Shown here one piece after another: positions 14,647-16,599 of a stretch of 16,599 bases of DNA (its first letter is position 1; the number at the start of each line of letters is the position of its first letter). The notes below the pieces were generated by a model. The model made no database searches, had not been told where the DNA came from, and worked only from the letters and a program-made list of their open reading frames with translations. A program made the translations under genes and the position numbers. The stretch is from positions 1 to 16,599 of the forward strand of contig JAPLSP010000410.1 in the NCBI GenBank assembly GCA_026398575.1, given 5' to 3'. This DNA is from Candidatus Sumerlaeota bacterium (lineage in GTDB: Bacteria; Sumerlaeota; Sumerlaeia; JADFCT01).

Positions 14647-14675
14647 TTGACTCGCCCTGCGATAAGCTATAAATT
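14647..14675 (+). promoter_or_regulatory. Candidate sigma70-type promoter of the small secreted protein
   Basis: TTGACT (14647-14652) is followed by TATAAA (14668-14673, 15-bp spacer) or, in register with the usual spacing, TAAATT (14670-14675, 17-bp spacer). The leader would be roughly 60 nt and would contain the hairpin at 14686-14715. The CCCTTGAC context resembles that at 3834-3841. Confidence 0.5.
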
Positions 14676-14685
14676 TAGTCTTGGA

Positions 14686-14715
14686 CATGGCGCGCGCGGA
14701 GAGTATGGCGCCATG
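14686..14715 (+). promoter_or_regulatory. Leader hairpin, CATGGCGC / GCGCCATG
   Basis: A perfect 8-bp stem (14686-14693 with 14708-14715) encloses a 14-nt loop in the predicted 5' leader, ending 11 bp before the AAAGGAG ribosome binding site. It could affect message stability or initiation. No known riboswitch is recognised. Confidence 0.35.
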
Positions 14716-14741
14716 CCAAATACCATAAAGGAGTCCTGAAA

Positions 14742-15071
14742 ATGAAACGCTTTGAAATGCTGGCGGTTGCGGGCGTAATGGCGCTGAGTCTTTCGTTGGC
14801 AGTCCTTGCAGCGGCTGCAGAAAAACCGGCCGCCCAGACCAAGACCGGAATCGTCAAGAAGGTGGATGCGGCAGCCAAGGAAGTCGTCGTCATGGTTACG
14901 CGGGAAATGACTTTCACCGTGAATGACTCGACGAAGTACATGCAAGGCGATGCGGCCAAGAAACTCGAAGACATCAAAGTGGACGCCAAGGTGAGCGTGG
15001 AATACACAAAGGATGGCGAGAAGCGCGTTGCATCGAAAATCACGATCCTCCCCAAGGAAGAGAAAAAGTAA
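14742..15071 (+). CDS. Small secreted beta-strand protein (DUF5666-like)
   Basis: This 109-residue protein has a Sec signal peptide (about 1-26, MLAVAGVMALSLSLAVLAAA) and a compact 80-residue domain. The layout TGIVKKVDAAAKEVVVMV, EMTFTVNDSTKYMQG, LEDIKVDAKVSVEYTKDGEK, ASKITIL is a five-strand barrel-like pattern also seen in DUF5666-type and related small periplasmic proteins. The motif D-STKY followed by the D-IKVDAKV-VEY turn is common there. No cysteines or metal-binding cluster is present in the mature domain. AAAGGAG is 8 nt before the ATG. It is a single-gene unit with its own promoter and a strong terminator. Function unknown; the family assignment is tentative. Confidence 0.72.
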   Translation: MKRFEMLAVAGVMALSLSLAVLAAAAEKPAAQTKTGIVKKVDAAAKEVVVMVTREMTFTVNDSTKYMQGDAAKKLEDIKVDAKVSVEYTKDGEKRVASKITILPKEEKK

Positions 15072-15131
15072 AGGCGGGATTTTTTCCTGGTCCGCATCGG
15101 TAGCCAGGCCGAAAATAGAATGCCAGACATC

Positions 15132-15199
15132 AAAGCCCCGAAGTGGCTGAGCTCGAGTAGCGCTGTATGGCTATTCCTTTTCAATTCCTTCGGGGCTTT
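15132..15199 (+). terminator. Rho-independent-type terminator with a long loop
   Basis: AAAGCCCCGAAG (15132-15143) and CTTCGGGGCTTT (15188-15199) form a perfect 12-bp stem followed by a five-T run (15197-15201). The loop is unusually long (44 nt). It ends the small secreted-protein transcript 60 bp after its stop. On the minus strand it also follows the serine hydrolase gene, with a shorter T tract, so it may work weakly in both directions. Confidence 0.7.
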
Positions 15200-15242
15200 T
15201 TCTATAATGGTTTTATCAGCCGCTGGCTAAAGTCAACGATGT

Positions 15243-16424
15243 TTATGGCGCCGGAGATTGTGTAAGCGCCGCCTCGCAGGCAAGGCGCAGATAATCTTCG
15301 TATTGCCATTCGCCGCTGCCGCCGGTCTGCCGCGCAACCACCAAGTCAAGACTCGGCACAAAAGCGATGAGCTGCCCGCCGGACCCGGGCTTGAATCGCG
15401 CGTCGGCGGGGATGTTCTTGCCTCGTCCATCACTCAGCCGCGCCGGCAATTCCCAGCCATGCGACCATGCTTCAGCGTCGCGCTTGAAACTCTTGACGCC
15501 CTTGATGCTGTGAGTGGGCTGCGCGGTCTGATCCACAAACCACTTCGGAATGATCTGCCTTTCGCGCCAGACTCCCCCGCGCGCCATGCAGTAGGCGATC
15601 CGCGCCAGTTCGCGCGCGGGCAGCCCAGCCGCATGCGACGGATGCCGCCCGTGCTTCGCGTCGCCATCGAAGTACTCGAACCACCACTTCTCGATCCCCA
15701 GCGGCTTGAACAGATGCTCGATGGCGAATCGGTCATAAGGCGCGCCGGTGACGTTTTCGCAAACCAGCGCCGCGTGATAAAAACCGTGCGTCGAGTAGCC
15801 GAGATCACTGCCGGGATCAAACACAAGCCGGACGGTTTTGGAATCGCTCGTATGGCCCATGATCCATTCCCACGGACCCTTGTTCGGCGCGCCGGTGGAT
15901 TCCGGCGCAATGCCCGACGTGTGATTGAGCAATTGTTTGACGCGGATGGACGCCTTGCGCGGATCGCTGAGCGGTTGCGCCCAGGGAATGAAGTCAAAGG
16001 CCGGATCGTCGAACGTCATCTTGCGCGGCGTGCGGCCCTGCTGGCTTTCTTCCGAGGCGATCGCGAGCACGGTGGCGCAGACGGCCTTCGCGCATGATTT
16101 GATATTGCGGGTATCGGCAATGGCGCTATTGCCGCGTTCCACTTCCAGCGCAATGTATCCCCGGCGAATCACCACCGCCGCGAACGGGCGAGTGTCGGAC
16201 TTCAAGAGCCACGCGCGCAGTTCATCGAGCTTGGCCGGGTCCATCGCGGCCAGCCGGCGGATGTCGTCGGGTTTCTCCAGTTTGCGCCAGCCGCCTTGCG
16301 ATTCGGGCGGCGGGAAGTATTTCAAATCCTCCTGCCCGCCGCAGATTCCCGTCAACACAAACAACACAAGGATACAAGCGGGACAGGATGTCTTCGCAGA
16401 TAACGCTCTGTATGAAAATCCCAT
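15243..16424 (-). CDS. Secreted beta-lactamase-family serine hydrolase
   Basis: The protein has 393 residues from the ATG at 16424, chosen because it alone has a GAGGCGG stretch upstream. In-frame ATGs at 16436 and 16529 lack one and would add 4 or 35 residues. A signal peptide (CILVLFVLTGIC) precedes the beta-lactamase/transpeptidase fold of class C type. The SxxK motif is SCAK (S110, K113) in IKSCAKAV; HTSG (168-171) and GYSTHGFY (Y210 at the YxN position, with Thr in place of Asn) follow. The late KPGSGGQ near the C-terminus corresponds to the usual HxG/KTG region. Such proteins are esterases, D-aminopeptidases or penicillin-binding-like enzymes; the Thr substitution favours an esterase or peptidase over a lactamase. 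It is transcribed alone, converging on 14742-15071. Confidence 0.85.
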   Translation of the reverse strand: MGFSYRALSAKTSCPACILVLFVLTGICGGQEDLKYFPPPESQGGWRKLEKPDDIRRLAAMDPAKLDELRAWLLKSDTRPFAAVVIRRGYIALEVERGNSAIADTRNIKSCAKAVCATVLAIASEESQQGRTPRKMTFDDPAFDFIPWAQPLSDPRKASIRVKQLLNHTSGIAPESTGAPNKGPWEWIMGHTSDSKTVRLVFDPGSDLGYSTHGFYHAALVCENVTGAPYDRFAIEHLFKPLGIEKWWFEYFDGDAKHGRHPSHAAGLPARELARIAYCMARGGVWRERQIIPKWFVDQTAQPTHSIKGVKSFKRDAEAWSHGWELPARLSDGRGKNIPADARFKPGSGGQLIAFVPSLDLVVARQTGGSGEWQYEDYLRLACEAALTQSPAP

Positions 16425-16543
16425 AATCCGCCTCATGGATGACAAAAGACTGAATTGCATAGCGATTTTATTCGCGGATATGTTGGCATAAGTCACCCGC
16501 AAATATTTATGCAAAGAAGAGAAGAGCATTGCAGATAGGAACG

Positions 16544-16599
16544 GCGCCAGCTTTTGGAGTAAGGTGGCTCGCCGCCTTCTTTTTGGCGATTCAATGGCC
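16544..16599. repeat. Second copy of the palindromic element, cut by the window end
   Basis: These 56 bp start GCGCCAGCTTTTGGAGTAAG and end TCAATGGCC at the last base. They match the minus-strand reading of 7355-7410 at 53 of 56 positions. The window therefore stops at the predicted centre of a second palindrome, and the complementary half should follow. It lies about 120 bp upstream of the serine hydrolase start. Confidence 0.85.

Larger units (their letters stand above)
14326..14741. other. Divergent intergenic region with repeat element and promoter
   Basis: No coding sequence is supported in these 416 bp. The part nearest the DUF1566 gene (14326-14477) shows nothing I can name. It is followed by a direct/inverted repeat element (14478-14578), a promoter-like sequence (14647-14675), a short leader hairpin (14686-14715) and the ribosome binding site of the next gene (AAAGGAG, 14727-14733). 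Confidence 0.6.

Noticed and set aside
15072..15242. Possible tRNA or known small RNA in the stem-rich stretch after the small secreted-protein gene
   Set aside because: No cloverleaf, CCA end or known RNA consensus could be traced; a terminator explains the main stem.

Overview
The window is about 16.6 kb of moderately GC-rich bacterial DNA. Its content is typical of heterotrophs in or near the PVC superphylum (Planctomycetota, Verrucomicrobiota, Lentisphaerota and similar lineages): a DUF1080 protein, Tat-exported Gfo/Idh/MocA oxidoreductases, secreted HEAT-repeat proteins, an FG-GAP propeller, DUF1566 and a secreted beta-lactamase-fold serine hydrolase. This placement is inferred from gene families; there is no rRNA or other marker in the window. 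Nearly every large gene begins with a Sec or Tat signal, so most of the encoded biology is extracytoplasmic.

Layout. 1-365: non-coding leader with a G-rich tract and a 9-bp tandem repeat. 366-2062 (+): a DUF1080 protein translationally coupled (GTGA overlap) to a secreted metallophosphoesterase. 2037-2414 (-): an Rrf2-family regulator whose 3' end overlaps the phosphoesterase, with a candidate Rrf2-type operator upstream. 2640-3632 (-): a secreted alpha/beta hydrolase. 3903-11073 (+): a tandem duplication of a two-gene module, [Tat-exported Gfo/Idh/MocA oxidoreductase + secreted HEAT-repeat protein] twice. The second HEAT protein has gained a DUF3395-like insert, and a 105-bp palindromic element lies exactly between the modules. 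11110-12393 (+): an FG-GAP protein with seven DxDGDG-type loops. 12390-13078 (+): a short AT-richer stretch with a truncated CopG-type antitoxin followed by an intact antitoxin/RelE-ParE-type toxin pair. 13126-14325 (-): a double DUF1566 protein. 14326-14741: non-coding, with a direct-plus-inverted repeat element and a promoter. 14742-15071 (+): a small secreted protein followed by a terminator. 15243-16424 (-): a secreted beta-lactamase-family hydrolase. 16544-16599: half of a second copy of the palindromic element, cut by the window end.

How the genes may work together (inference). DUF1080 domains include 3-keto-glycoside hydrolases, and Gfo/Idh/MocA enzymes can oxidise the C3 hydroxyl of sugars. 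The exported oxidoreductases, the DUF1080 protein, and the HEAT and FG-GAP proteins could form an extracytoplasmic system for oxidising and cleaving glycosides, with the HEAT proteins as scaffolds. The strongest unexplained signals are the duplicated Gfo-HEAT module, the dispersed palindromic element, and the family of 9-10 bp tandem repeats at gene starts, one of which is translated at the mature N-terminus of the FG-GAP protein.
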